Source of the DNA: Meiothermus sp.
Lineage (GTDB): Bacteria; Deinococcota; Deinococci; Deinococcales; Thermaceae
Assembly: GCF_026004075.1 (NCBI RefSeq)
Contig: NZ_BPIK01000001.1
Coordinates: 722,041 to 786,040, forward strand
Reading direction: 5' to 3'
Length of the DNA stretch: 64,000 nt
Shown here: piece after piece, positions 46,742 to 54,744 of the stretch
Layout: each line of letters begins with the position of its first letter
How positions within the stretch are numbered: the first letter of the stretch is position 1
Made by a program: the position numbers and the translations under genes
Notes under the pieces: model-generated
Databases searched by the model: none
What the model was told of the DNA's origin: nothing
Seen by the model: only the letters and a program-made list of their open reading frames with translations

Positions 46742-47902
46742 CTAGGCCCGTTCCTGGATGGCCTGGGCCGCCTGAAGCAGGGTTGGCAGGTCGGGGTGGC
46801 GCAGGATGTAGCCGTAATTCCCGATGGCCCCGGCAAAAATGCCGCTTATGCGCTCGTGGTGGGCGATGAGGGGGCCAAACTCGGCCAGCACCTGTTCGTG
46901 CGGGCGCTTGTAGTGTATGTGATCCTTGCGGCCCACGTAGGTGCAGAAGTAAGGGCGCTGGGCCTGCTGGCTTACCCGGCCATGGGTGAGCACGTTGACC
47001 CATTCCTTGAATATGTCCATGTCGTTGGCGTAGTTGAACATGTCAATCGAGAGGCCCCCCGGTGGGCGCATGTTAACCTCGAGCGCCACCAGACCGCCGT
47101 CTTCCAGGCGGAAGAACTCGAAGTGAAAGAAGCGCTCGCGCACGTTGAAGGCCTGCACCACCCGGCGCCCGGCTTCCCGCAGGTCTTCGGGGATTTCCCG
47201 CACCATGTAGTAATAGATATCGGTGTCCTGGTTAACCACTTCCATCACGCCTTTGGAGTACTCGAGCGAACTATCGAAGACCACGTTGCCCTGGATGTCG
47301 GTCAGGCCGTCGTAGGTGATGATTTTGCCGGGGATGAACTCCTCCATGATGTAGTCCACCGGGGGCTTAGTGGCGATGTAGTCCATGAGCTCGGCGTCGT
47401 TGGTGATCTTGTAGGTTTTGGCCGCGCCCACCCCGATATCGGGTTTGGCCACCACCGGGTAGCCCACCTCCTCTACAAAATCCTGGGCCTCCACCGCGGT
47501 GCGGCAGACCCGGCCTCGCGCCACCCTGAGCCCGGCCTGCTGAAAATACTGCTTCATAACCGACTTGCGCTTCACGCGGTCCATGTCCTGGGGGCGCAGG
47601 CCGAAGATGTTAAAGTCTTCGCGCAGCCGGGCCTCGGTCTCGAGCCAGTACTCGCTCATGGAGTCGAGCCGGTCGATCTTGCCGTAGCGGTGGGTGAAGT
47701 AGCCCAGCGCCCGCAACAGCTCGTCGTAGTTGTGCATATCGGAAACTCTGTAATACTCCGTCAGGGCCTGCTTTAGCTCTGGCCGTAGCGCGTCGTATTC
47801 GGCATCGGCCAGCCCCAGCACGTTGTGCCCAGCTTCGCGCAAACGCACGCAAAATGGCCAGAAGTTGGGGGGGAAATGGGGGGAAAGAAAAACTACATTC
47901 AT
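46742..47902 (-). CDS. ATP-grasp ligase of unknown substrate
   Basis: 386 residues. N-terminal Rossmann-like preATP-grasp domain (about 1-110, MNVVFLSPHFPPNFWPF), then the ATP-grasp core with VGYPVVAKPDIGVGAAKTYK (ATP-binding lysine and glycine loop), YIMEEFIPGKIITYDG, and the metal-binding LVALEVNMRPPGG. ATP-grasp enzymes join a carboxylate to an amine or thiol through an acyl phosphate. The family resembles carbamoyl-phosphate-synthase-like or carboxylate-amine ligases, but the acceptor cannot be predicted. It heads the two-gene unit with the esterase. Decayed repeat copy F begins 68 bp upstream. Confidence 0.85.
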   Translation of the reverse strand: MNVVFLSPHFPPNFWPFCVRLREAGHNVLGLADAEYDALRPELKQALTEYYRVSDMHNYDELLRALGYFTHRYGKIDRLDSMSEYWLETEARLREDFNIFGLRPQDMDRVKRKSVMKQYFQQAGLRVARGRVCRTAVEAQDFVEEVGYPVVAKPDIGVGAAKTYKITNDAELMDYIATKPPVDYIMEEFIPGKIITYDGLTDIQGNVVFDSSLEYSKGVMEVVNQDTDIYYYMVREIPEDLREAGRRVVQAFNVRERFFHFEFFRLEDGGLVALEVNMRPPGGLSIDMFNYANDMDIFKEWVNVLTHGRVSQQAQRPYFCTYVGRKDHIHYKRPHEQVLAEFGPLIAHHERISGIFAGAIGNYGYILRHPDLPTLLQAAQAIQERA

Positions 47903-47966
47903 CGCATACCTCCTGGGCTTTGGGCTGACCCCAGTATTCTCAATCAGTGCCTACAAATCAAGCATT

Positions 47967-48102
47967 TGAGGCCGGTTTCGCTTGAACCCAATACATTTGG
48001 GTGTAATAAAAGGTGAGGGGTTCAAGCCGACCGAAGGAAGTAGGAGTGCATTCCGGCAGTTTAGCCCTGCCAAAGTGAATGATACTGCTGGGATGCGTAT
48101 GT
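47967..48102 (+). repeat. Decayed two-hairpin repeat, copy F
   Basis: Element about 47970-48099. The arms are recognisable but diverged: GCTTGAACCC and GGGTTCAAGC remain of hairpin 1, and GGCAGT against ACTGCTGGG of hairpin 2. The core CCGACCGAAGGAAGTAG and the right end ATGCGTA match the young copies. The flanks read TGA on the left and TGT on the right, so the duplication has decayed. Confidence 0.75.
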
Positions 48103-48291
48103 AGCCGCCCGAAAACAGGAGAGTTTTACAATAAGCAACCCCCAGGAGGCTGGTTTCTTGAAACCTGCATTCGTTGCCGATAATATCCCATAGGGTCGGC
48201 TTCGACAGCCTCAGCCAGCCCCCCGCTGGATAAGGCCGGAAAGCCTTCAGCGCACACCCTTTGCCATACTCGGTGAGTAGGCGCCTTCTTA
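48103..48291. other. Gene-free stretch between repeat copy F and the IS remnant
   Basis: Together with copy F this makes a gap of about 390 bp without a supported gene. I find only short frames with no recognisable product, and no tRNA-like or terminator-like fold that stands out. It may be eroded insertion-site DNA, since mobile-element remnants lie on both sides. Confidence 0.5.
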
Positions 48292-49108
48292 GAGCCTGCT
48301 AACTAGCTGTTCGTAAAAGCTCCACAGTTTTCGCTGTCATCAGAATCGAAAAAGCCAACAGTGCCAACCTCGCAAGGTCTCAGCCAGCCGCTCATAGTCT
48401 CGCGCCAGCCTGCGAACCGGGATGTCCAGGCAAACGAACGTTCCACCACCCCAACGCTTCGGCAGCAGCACGAATCCTCGTTTGGCCCCTTCCACCTTGA
48501 CCACACACAGGGCGATGCCTTCCGCCTCTGCCGCTTGTGCCGCTTCCTCCCCAGTGTAACCCTGATCCACAAAGGCCACTTCCACCTGCTCCCCCGTCAC
48601 TTCCTGCACCTGTTGACTGAGGGCTCCACCTGGGCCCGTTCCTGTTCACTGGCCGCCGTTACTACCAGGGCCAGCAGATGCCCCAGGGTATCTACCGCCA
48701 GGTGAACTTTGCTTCCCTTGCGTCGTTTGTACCCATCGTATCCGGCCCGCTCCCCACTTTGCGGGGTGGACTGTAGGGTGCGAGCATCGTAGATGGCAGC
48801 GCTGGGATGGGCGGCTTTGCCCTGGAGCATTCGCAGGGTCATGCGCAGGTCGTGTACCAGGTCTTCGAAGACCCCCCCGGTTCATCCAGCGGTAGGCTTG
48901 CGCCTGAACGATATGGGGGGGTGGGAAGTCGTGGGGCAGGTAGTCCCACTGAGCACCGGTTCGAACCATCCAGCGCAGGGCGTTGAACACTTCGCGCAGG
49001 TCGTACTTGCGCTGGGGTGCTTCCAGCGGGGCGAGGGTCAAATAGGGCAGCACCAGAGCCCATTCCTCATCACGGACGTCCGATGGGTAAGCACGGCGGT
49101 TCATGCTC
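48292..49108 (-). mobile_element. Decayed IS5-family insertion sequence (IS427/IS1031-like)
   Basis: An 817-bp segment bounded by TA on each side (48290-48291 and 49109-49110) with ends GAGC...GCTC. The transposase covers nearly the whole length, its start and stop lying within the ends, as in compact IS5-family members. Only the outer 4 bp plus scattered positions match between the ends, so the boundaries are tentative. Its ends differ from those of the two-hairpin repeats, so it is not shown to be their driver. Confidence 0.6.
48299..49104 (-). pseudogene. IS5-family DDE transposase, multiply frameshifted
   Basis: Pieces of one transposase appear in order in different frames: [21 protein letters not shown] with [19 protein letters not shown] (IS5 N-terminal domain), then [30 protein letters not shown] with VHLAVDTLG (first Asp), VEVAFVDQGYTG (second Asp), VVERSFAWTSRF (Glu) and a tail ALLAFSILMTAKTVELL. 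The first break lies at a run of seven G (forward 48872-48878 region); further breaks near 48607, 48450-48500 and 48370. One break could be programmed or slippage-driven, but several independent ones mean the gene is dead. Confidence 0.85.
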
Positions 49109-49153
49109 TAAACATAACTGCAGTGCCTGATTTGGGTAGGTGGTTTGTAGATT

Positions 49154-50137
49154 CTAGCGATAAGGCCCCACAACCTCGGCCCTGGGATTCTCGGTTTGCA
49201 GGTCTTCCGGCCAGGCCCCGCCCAGGCCCACCCAGGCCCACACCATATCGGCGGGGATGGGGGCCACAAAGTGCAGGTATTTGCCGGTGCGCGGGTGTTG
49301 CAGGCGCAGTTCATAAGCGTGCAGGGCCTGGCGCGCTATCCGCTCGGAGGGCTTGCCGTAGACCTCGTCGCCCAGGATGGGGGCGTGCAGGTGCTTGAGG
49401 TGCACGCGAATCTGGTGGGTGCGCCCGGTGTGCAGAATGGCCGAGACCAGGGCGTGCGGTTCGGCTACCGCCAGCACCTCGAACTCGGTCTGGGCGTGCC
49501 GGGCCGCCACCCCCCCCACGTGCATGCGAGTGCGGTCGACCGGGTGGCGGCCGATGGGAGCCGACAGGACGCCCGCGCGCGGGATGCCCACCGTTAGGGC
49601 AATGTAGCGCTTGTACACGCTGCGCCCGGCGAAGGCCTCGGCAAGCCGGCGGTGCGCGGCCTCGTGGCGGGCTACCACAATCACCCCGCTGGTGTCCTTG
49701 TCGAGGCGGTGCACGATGCCAGGGCGTATTAGCTCGGGCTTCTGGGCTTGCAGGCGCAACCCGCCCTCCTCCTCGGGCTCGCCCAGCGAGAGATCCAGCC
49801 CGAACCGCCCCAAAATGGCGTTTACCAGCGTTCCGGAGTATACCCCTGGGGCCGGGTGGGTGATCATGCCGGCGGGTTTGTTGATCACAATCAGGTCGGG
49901 GTCTTCGTACAGAACGTGCAGCGGGATGTCCTCGGCAGCCACGCTTGCTGGCTGGGGTGGCGGGGGCTCCACCTCGACGGTCTCGCCCCGTAGCTTGTAG
50001 GAAGGCTTGGTCACCACCTTACCCCCCACCGTCACCAGGCCGGCCTCGATCCATTCCTGGGCCTTGGCACGGGAGGTATTGGCCTCGAAGGCCAGGGCCT
50101 GGTCGAGGCGAACCCCACTGGCAGAAAAGCGTACCAT
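49154..50137 (-). CDS. rluD: RluD-type 23S rRNA pseudouridine synthase
   Basis: Isomerises uridines in helix 69 of 23S rRNA (by family). 327 residues: an N-terminal S4 RNA-binding domain (about 12-60, LDQALAFEANTSRAKAQEWIEAG) and the RluA-type catalytic domain with the active Asp in HRLDKDTSGVIVVAR. RluA/C/D paralogues are hard to separate by eye; the S4 domain excludes RluA. It is divergent from ruvB, and its ATG follows a TACAAT box by 7 nt. Confidence 0.9.
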   Translation of the reverse strand: MVRFSASGVRLDQALAFEANTSRAKAQEWIEAGLVTVGGKVVTKPSYKLRGETVEVEPPPPQPASVAAEDIPLHVLYEDPDLIVINKPAGMITHPAPGVYSGTLVNAILGRFGLDLSLGEPEEEGGLRLQAQKPELIRPGIVHRLDKDTSGVIVVARHEAAHRRLAEAFAGRSVYKRYIALTVGIPRAGVLSAPIGRHPVDRTRMHVGGVAARHAQTEFEVLAVAEPHALVSAILHTGRTHQIRVHLKHLHAPILGDEVYGKPSERIARQALHAYELRLQHPRTGKYLHFVAPIPADMVWAWVGLGGAWPEDLQTENPRAEVVGPYR

Positions 50138-50144
50138 CAGGGTT

Positions 50145-50150
50145 ATTGTA
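50145..50150 (-). promoter_or_regulatory. -10 box of the rluD gene
   Basis: On the minus strand TACAAT (forward ATTGTA, 50145-50150) ends 7 nt before the ATG at 50137. There is no room for a Shine-Dalgarno sequence, so the message is probably leaderless. It is back to back with the ruvB promoter; 82 bp separate the two start codons. Confidence 0.5.
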
Positions 50151-50182
50151 GGGTATCGCCCTAGTCGCAGCGTGAGCCAGGG

Positions 50183-50213
50183 TTACGTAAAAAACGTAAT
50201 CTTTGGGTAGGCT
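50183..50213 (+). promoter_or_regulatory. ruvB promoter with TTACGT palindrome (possible operator)
   Basis: TTACGT (50183-50188) and ACGTAA (50194-50199) form a perfect inverted repeat with a 5-nt A spacer. TAGGCT (50208-50213) is the likely -10 box, 6 nt before the ATG at 50220; the palindrome covers the -35 position. A regulator bound there would block RNA polymerase at ruvB and perhaps influence rluD. Confidence 0.5.
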
Positions 50214-50219
50214 ACCTGT

Positions 50220-51209
50220 ATGATGGTAGGCGTGGAAGTGGATTTGACCCTGCGGCCCAAGCGTCTGGACGACTACGTGGGGCAGGCCAAGCTCAAAAAG
50301 AAGCTACGGGTCTACCTCGAGGCCGCCAAAAACCGGGGGGAGGCCCTCGATCACCTGCTCTTGTTTGGCCCACCAGGGCTGGGCAAGACCACCCTGGCCC
50401 ACGTGGTGGCCTACGAGCTGGGGGTGAACATCCGCGTAACCAGCGGCCCGGCCATCGAGAAGCCGGGCGACCTGGCAGCCATCCTGACCAACAGCCTCGA
50501 GGAAGGCGACATCCTCTTCATCGACGAGATTCACCGCCTGTCCAAAGCCGCCGAGGAGCACCTCTACCCAGCGCTGGAAGATTTCAAGATCGACATCGTG
50601 ATTGGCGCAGGCCCGGCGGCCCGTACCCTGCGGCTCGACCTGCCCCGCTTTACCCTGATTGGGGCTACCACCCGCCCAGGGCTCATCTCCGGGCCGTTGC
50701 GCAGCCGCTTTGGGATTATCGAGCACCTGGAGTTTTACACCGAGGCCGAGCTGGCCCAGGGGGTGACGCGTGATGCCCAGCTCATGGGCCTGGCCATCGA
50801 ACCCGAGGCCGCCCTGGAAATTGGGCGTCGCAGCCGGGGCACCATGCGCATTGCCAAGCGCCTGTTCCGCCGGGTGCGGGACTTCGCCGAGGTGGCCGGT
50901 GAGCAGGTGGTGGGCCTGGAGCGCACCCGGCAGGCCCTGGATGCCCTGGGCCTGGACGCCTTAGGGCTGGACGCGCGCGATCGCCAGATTATTCAGACCG
51001 TGATTGAGCGCTTTGCCGGGGGGCCGGTGGGCCTCGAGACCCTGGCCACCGCCCTTTCCGAAGACCCCGAGACCCTCGAGGAAGTCCACGAACCCTTCCT
51101 GATTCAACTCGGCCTGCTCAAACGCACCCCCAGGGGCCGCCAGGCCACCGAGCGGGCCTACGCCCACCTGGGCTACCCGCTGCCCGAGCAGAGCCGCCTG
51201 CTGGAGTAG
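50220..51209 (+). CDS. ruvB: Holliday junction branch-migration helicase RuvB
   Basis: AAA+ motor that drives branch migration with RuvA. 329 residues: [11 protein letters not shown] opening, Walker [10 protein letters not shown] (50-58), Walker [11 protein letters not shown], sensor 1 [20 protein letters not shown] with the arginine finger, and the C-terminal winged helix (about 255-325). Two ATGs in tandem (50220, 50223) could start it. It is followed after 14 bp by the DUF4388 gene, so the two are probably co-transcribed. ruvA and ruvC are not adjacent. Confidence 0.96.
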   Translation: MMVGVEVDLTLRPKRLDDYVGQAKLKKKLRVYLEAAKNRGEALDHLLLFGPPGLGKTTLAHVVAYELGVNIRVTSGPAIEKPGDLAAILTNSLEEGDILFIDEIHRLSKAAEEHLYPALEDFKIDIVIGAGPAARTLRLDLPRFTLIGATTRPGLISGPLRSRFGIIEHLEFYTEAELAQGVTRDAQLMGLAIEPEAALEIGRRSRGTMRIAKRLFRRVRDFAEVAGEQVVGLERTRQALDALGLDALGLDARDRQIIQTVIERFAGGPVGLETLATALSEDPETLEEVHEPFLIQLGLLKRTPRGRQATERAYAHLGYPLPEQSRLLE

Positions 51210-51223
51210 ACGCCGAGACTCAT

Positions 51224-52270
51224 ATGATTCGGGCTAGGTTGGGCGAAATCGATCTCGGGGATCTGCTGCGAGCCCTCGAGGGGGGGCGCAAGAGCGCCAT
51301 CATTACCCTGAGCTGCCCCAAACTGGAGGGCCGAATTCACGTCCGCGAGGGTAAAATTGCCTACATCCAGACCCAGCCTGGCCCCCACCTGGGCGAGTAC
51401 CTGGTGCGTTTCGACTATCTGACCCTGGAGCAGGTGCAGGCCCTGGTCAAATACCAGCAGCAGGAGAACCCCGGAACCCCCCTAGGCTTGCTGGCTTTGC
51501 AGCAGAGCCTGGTCACCGATGAGGAACTGAACGAGGTTTTGCAGGCGCAGATCCTCGAGGGTCTGGCGACTATCCTGGCCCAGCAGGAGGGCGAGCTGGT
51601 GGCCGAGACCCCGCCTGCAGACACCTCACAGGTGCTGCTGCCCGGTGCTGCCGATACCAGCACCATGCTGATGGAAGCCCTGCGCCGCCTCGATGAGTGG
51701 ATGCGGGGCAGGGTAGAGCCCGAAACGGTGCTGCAACTTTCTGGTGACCCCACCCGTCACGCCCTCTCTCCCGATGCCTGGACGGTGCTCGAGGCCATCG
51801 ACGGGGTCAAACGGGCTCGCTCGGTGGCCCTGGCCTGCGACCTGCCCGAAGAGCAGGTCTACCACCTGCTTTACGAACTCAAAAGCCGGGGGATTCTGAC
51901 GGAAGCCGAGGTGCGCCCCCAAGACCCCTTGCTACTGGTTTTGGCCGATTCCAACCTGATCCGGCGGTTGCTGTTGGTGACCCTCGAGCGCCATCGCTAC
52001 CGGGTCATGCTGTCCCCTGACCTCCAAAGCGCAGGGCGCATCCTGGAGCACAACCGGGTGCAGGGAGTGCTGCTGGAAGGGGCCGATCTGGCGGCCAAAG
52101 TGCGTTACCTTCGGGCCTTGCCCAGCGGACGCTTTTTGCCCATCTGGCTGATTACCGAGCAGCCTCTGCGTGGGCTGTGGGTCAGGAGCGCAAGGGTCAG
52201 CCACCTCCCCAAACCCTTCGGGGAGGGGGAATTGCTCGAGGCCCTTTCCGTTATCAAGCGGCCGGTTTAA
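51224..52270 (+). CDS. DUF4388 (PATAN-type) protein with degenerate receiver-like C-terminus
   Basis: 348 residues in three parts. Residues 1-95 are a DUF4388/PATAN domain (LGEIDLGDLLRALEGGRKSAIITL, EGRIHVREGKIAYIQ). Residues 95-230 include a helical EELNEVLQAQILEGLATIL segment like the N-terminus of type II/IV ATPases and a winged-helix-like part. Residues 232-348 follow the CheY pattern (LLLVLADSNLIRRLLLVTLERH, then LPKPFG with the conserved Lys) but have Glu-Gly where the phospho-acceptor Asp belongs and lack the acidic pair. PATAN proteins act in twitching motility and gliding signalling. Probably a scaffold rather than a phosphorylated regulator (inference). It sits behind ruvB. Confidence 0.75.
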   Translation: MIRARLGEIDLGDLLRALEGGRKSAIITLSCPKLEGRIHVREGKIAYIQTQPGPHLGEYLVRFDYLTLEQVQALVKYQQQENPGTPLGLLALQQSLVTDEELNEVLQAQILEGLATILAQQEGELVAETPPADTSQVLLPGAADTSTMLMEALRRLDEWMRGRVEPETVLQLSGDPTRHALSPDAWTVLEAIDGVKRARSVALACDLPEEQVYHLLYELKSRGILTEAEVRPQDPLLLVLADSNLIRRLLLVTLERHRYRVMLSPDLQSAGRILEHNRVQGVLLEGADLAAKVRYLRALPSGRFLPIWLITEQPLRGLWVRSARVSHLPKPFGEGELLEALSVIKRPV

Positions 52271-52295
52271 GCACCCCAGAATGAGGAAAAATCAG

Positions 52296-52436
52296 TGATA
52301 CGCATTTCGGTAGTATCATTTACTTTGACTAGCCTAAACGATTCTACCGAAATGCTTTTCTACTCCCTTCGGTCGGCTTGAATCCTTCACCTCTGACTGC
52401 GCAGGGCGGTGAAGGATTCAAGCGGAAACGGTATGA
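52296..52436 (-). repeat. Two-hairpin MITE-like repeat, copy E (inverted orientation)
   Basis: Element 52299-52433 in the opposite orientation to the other copies, flanked by TGA at 52296-52298 and 52434-52436 on the plus strand (TCA in element orientation). Both hairpins are present; hairpin 2 has one or two mismatches. It lies in the gap between the convergent DUF4388 and bshC genes, 8 bp from the bshC stop. Confidence 0.9.
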
Positions 52437-52444
52437 CAGGGCAC

Positions 52445-53941
52445 TTAGCTTAGGTGCAGGGTATGCTGGCCGGTGGCCGGAAGTTTGGTCAGGCGATCGA
52501 GCACCACCTCGCCGTGTTTGAGCAGGTACATCAGGAAAGGGTAGACCCGTTCCTGGGGGCCTGCGGGCGCCAGGTGGCGCTGTAGACGGGCAAACTGAGC
52601 GCCGATGGTATTATCCTGCCGCAGGGCGCTGTCCAGGATTTTGCGCTCGAGGCGCTTTAGTTCGTGCTGAATGCGCACCTGGGCCCTGTGACGGGGGCGT
52701 TGCAGGGTCGGTTCACTGAGTAGGCGCTGAATCTGTTCGAACTCGGCATTAATGCGCGCCAGGTGGCCTCGGATGGCCTGCACCCTGGCCTCTTGCTGGG
52801 CCAGAGCGGCTTTGAAGGCCCCTTCGGGGTCGGCCTGGAACGCCCAGGCCTCGAGGCCGTATTTTTGCAGGATGCGTTCGATGGGTGGCTCCAGTACCAC
52901 AACCCCCATCCGTCGAATCACCGCGGGTGGTTTAAGCCCATGCAACTCGTACACACCACCTAACTCGGCCACATATCTAAGCTCACCCGGCCCTACCACA
53001 AAACCGGCGGTGGGCAGCACAGTATCCTGCAACACTGGCCTGAGCCCAGCCGCTGGGGTGAGCCGGGCAGGGTCGTGGGCCAGGATGGCCCGCAGGTCGG
53101 CTTCGGTGTACTGCCGTTCGCCATCTTCAAAATGCCCTTCCCGGAAACGCAGCAGCCGACGAACGCCGTCGGGGCCTTCTAAAAACAGGTTGGTGGCCCC
53201 CTCGCCGCGGCCCAGGGCCGGCTCGAGGCCGGCCTGCTTCATCGCCAGGGCGGTGCGATTGATAGCCTCGGAGGAAGCCAGAGGATTGGCAATTTCACGC
53301 TCGAGGGCAGGTGCGAACAGGGGGGCCAGCTCGGGGGCCATGGGGTCGAAGACCACCAGCCCCAGGGGGCCCAGGAATTCCAGCAGCAAGCGGGCAAATA
53401 CCTCGCTGTAACTCCAGGGCCCCACCAGGGCCTTACAGATGCGCTCGCGTACCTCGGAATAGCCACCAAAACGCCGCAGCAACTCGCAGACCTGGGAAAA
53501 ATAGGGTGAAAACGGTATGCGCCCGGCGGGGTGGGCCGCGGGTAGCTCGAGCGTCAAGCGGTGCACCCGCTCCTCGAAGTCCAGCAGCTCAACCGAGCGA
53601 ATCTCGTCGGTATCATGATCCTGTGAGGCCACCCAGAATATTGGAACCACCGGCGTATCGGTGCTGTGGGTTCGCGCCAACTTAATGGCTGCGTGGGCTT
53701 TGTAGAAGGTATAGGCCGGCCCGGTAAGCAGGCCGGCTTGCTGTCCGCTCACAATGGCCCGGCTGTTGGGGTGGGCCAGCCGCTTGGCGGCCTCGAGGCT
53801 GGCCGAAGGCGCGCCAAGCCGCTTGAGATAGGCCACCAGCCCCGCGCTGAGCGCCTCGCGTGGGGCTGCTCGAGGCGTATGCAGCAAAGCGGGCAGATCC
53901 TCGAGGCCGTAGGGCAAGAATTGACGCAAAGGGTCGGCCAT
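52445..53941 (-). CDS. bshC: Bacillithiol biosynthesis cysteine-adding enzyme BshC
   Basis: Adds cysteine to glucosaminyl-malate, the last step to bacillithiol, the low-molecular-weight thiol of this lineage. 498 residues with the nucleotidyltransferase-like core segments VSGQQAGLLTGPAYTFYKA and IFWVASQDHDTDEI, LPTAGFVVGPGELRYVAEL, and a long C-terminal coiled coil (about 380-450). Length is usual (about 500-540). A TAGAAT box (forward 53951-53956) lies 9 nt before the ATG. No other bsh gene is in the window. Confidence 0.93.
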   Translation of the reverse strand: MADPLRQFLPYGLEDLPALLHTPRAAPREALSAGLVAYLKRLGAPSASLEAAKRLAHPNSRAIVSGQQAGLLTGPAYTFYKAHAAIKLARTHSTDTPVVPIFWVASQDHDTDEIRSVELLDFEERVHRLTLELPAAHPAGRIPFSPYFSQVCELLRRFGGYSEVRERICKALVGPWSYSEVFARLLLEFLGPLGLVVFDPMAPELAPLFAPALEREIANPLASSEAINRTALAMKQAGLEPALGRGEGATNLFLEGPDGVRRLLRFREGHFEDGERQYTEADLRAILAHDPARLTPAAGLRPVLQDTVLPTAGFVVGPGELRYVAELGGVYELHGLKPPAVIRRMGVVVLEPPIERILQKYGLEAWAFQADPEGAFKAALAQQEARVQAIRGHLARINAEFEQIQRLLSEPTLQRPRHRAQVRIQHELKRLERKILDSALRQDNTIGAQFARLQRHLAPAGPQERVYPFLMYLLKHGEVVLDRLTKLPATGQHTLHLS

Positions 53942-54012
53942 GACTAGGGGATTCTATCTTCAGATGGGCATCTATGGCGTAACTTGCTTTACCTGCCCCG
54001 TATACAACGCCA

Positions 54013-54657
54013 TTATCCCGAGGCCACCTGCTTCAGCGCATCGGGCTTGAGTATCAGAATACGGCGGTAACCCAGCTCGATGGTGTCATCCATCGCCAGC
54101 TCCCCCAGCACCTTGGTGATGGTTTCGCGGGTAGAGCCGGCCAGGTGGGCCAGATCCTGGTGCGATAGGGTTACCTCCAGGCCCTCCTGGCCCCTGCGCA
54201 TGGCCGAGAGCAAAGCCTTGGCCAGCCGGGGGAGCACCTCCTTGAAGCGCAGGTCGCGCAGGCGTTCCTCGGTTTTGCGCAGGCGGCGCGAGAGCAGCAA
54301 GACAAAGGCTGCCTGCGCCTCGGGGAAGCGGCTGTTCAGGCGCAGCAGGTCTTCCCTCGAGGCCGAGAGCAGCTCACAGTCCACCAGGGGCTCGGCGAAC
54401 ATGCCGTAGCGCTCGCCCGGCAGCAGGGCGCTCTCCCCAAAAATATCACCAGCCCCCACCACCGTTAGGGTGATCTCCTCCTCCTGGGGGCCAAGCTGGA
54501 ACAGGCGCACCCAGCCCTCGAGCACGTAGTACAGGGTTTTGGCCTCGTCTTCCGGGTAGCATACATAGCTGTTCCGCCGGGCCGTAAAGCTATGGAATAC
54601 CCGCTCGGCCTCGGCCCTGGCTTCGGGGGGCAGGGTGGTGATGAACTCCGGAATCAT
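54013..54657 (-). CDS. Crp/Fnr-family transcription regulator
   Basis: 214 residues: an N-terminal cyclic-nucleotide-type beta barrel (about 25-125, VVGAGDIFGESALLPGERYGMFAEPL), the dimer helix (about 125-150) and a winged HTH (about 155-205, VTLSHQDLAHLAGSTRETITKVLGEL). The phosphate-binding cassette GESALLPGERYG lacks the classical RxxS-type cAMP signature, so it may work without ligand, as SdrP-type regulators of Thermus do (inference). It stands alone between bshC and mqnD, with its own AT-rich upstream region containing TTAGAT near the ATG. Confidence 0.88.
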   Translation of the reverse strand: MIPEFITTLPPEARAEAERVFHSFTARRNSYVCYPEDEAKTLYYVLEGWVRLFQLGPQEEEITLTVVGAGDIFGESALLPGERYGMFAEPLVDCELLSASREDLLRLNSRFPEAQAAFVLLLSRRLRKTEERLRDLRFKEVLPRLAKALLSAMRRGQEGLEVTLSHQDLAHLAGSTRETITKVLGELAMDDTIELGYRRILILKPDALKQVASG

Positions 54658-54744
54658 ATCTAATAAATTAGCGGTTCTATCTGTGAGAGATTCCTGGCCG
54701 AGGATACAAATTGTGAGCTGATTACTTATCGATTTGATGTGTGC

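Noticed and set aside
48303-48842. Several separate small proteins in the IS region
   Set aside because: They are frames of one broken transposase, recognised from the ordered IS5 motifs.
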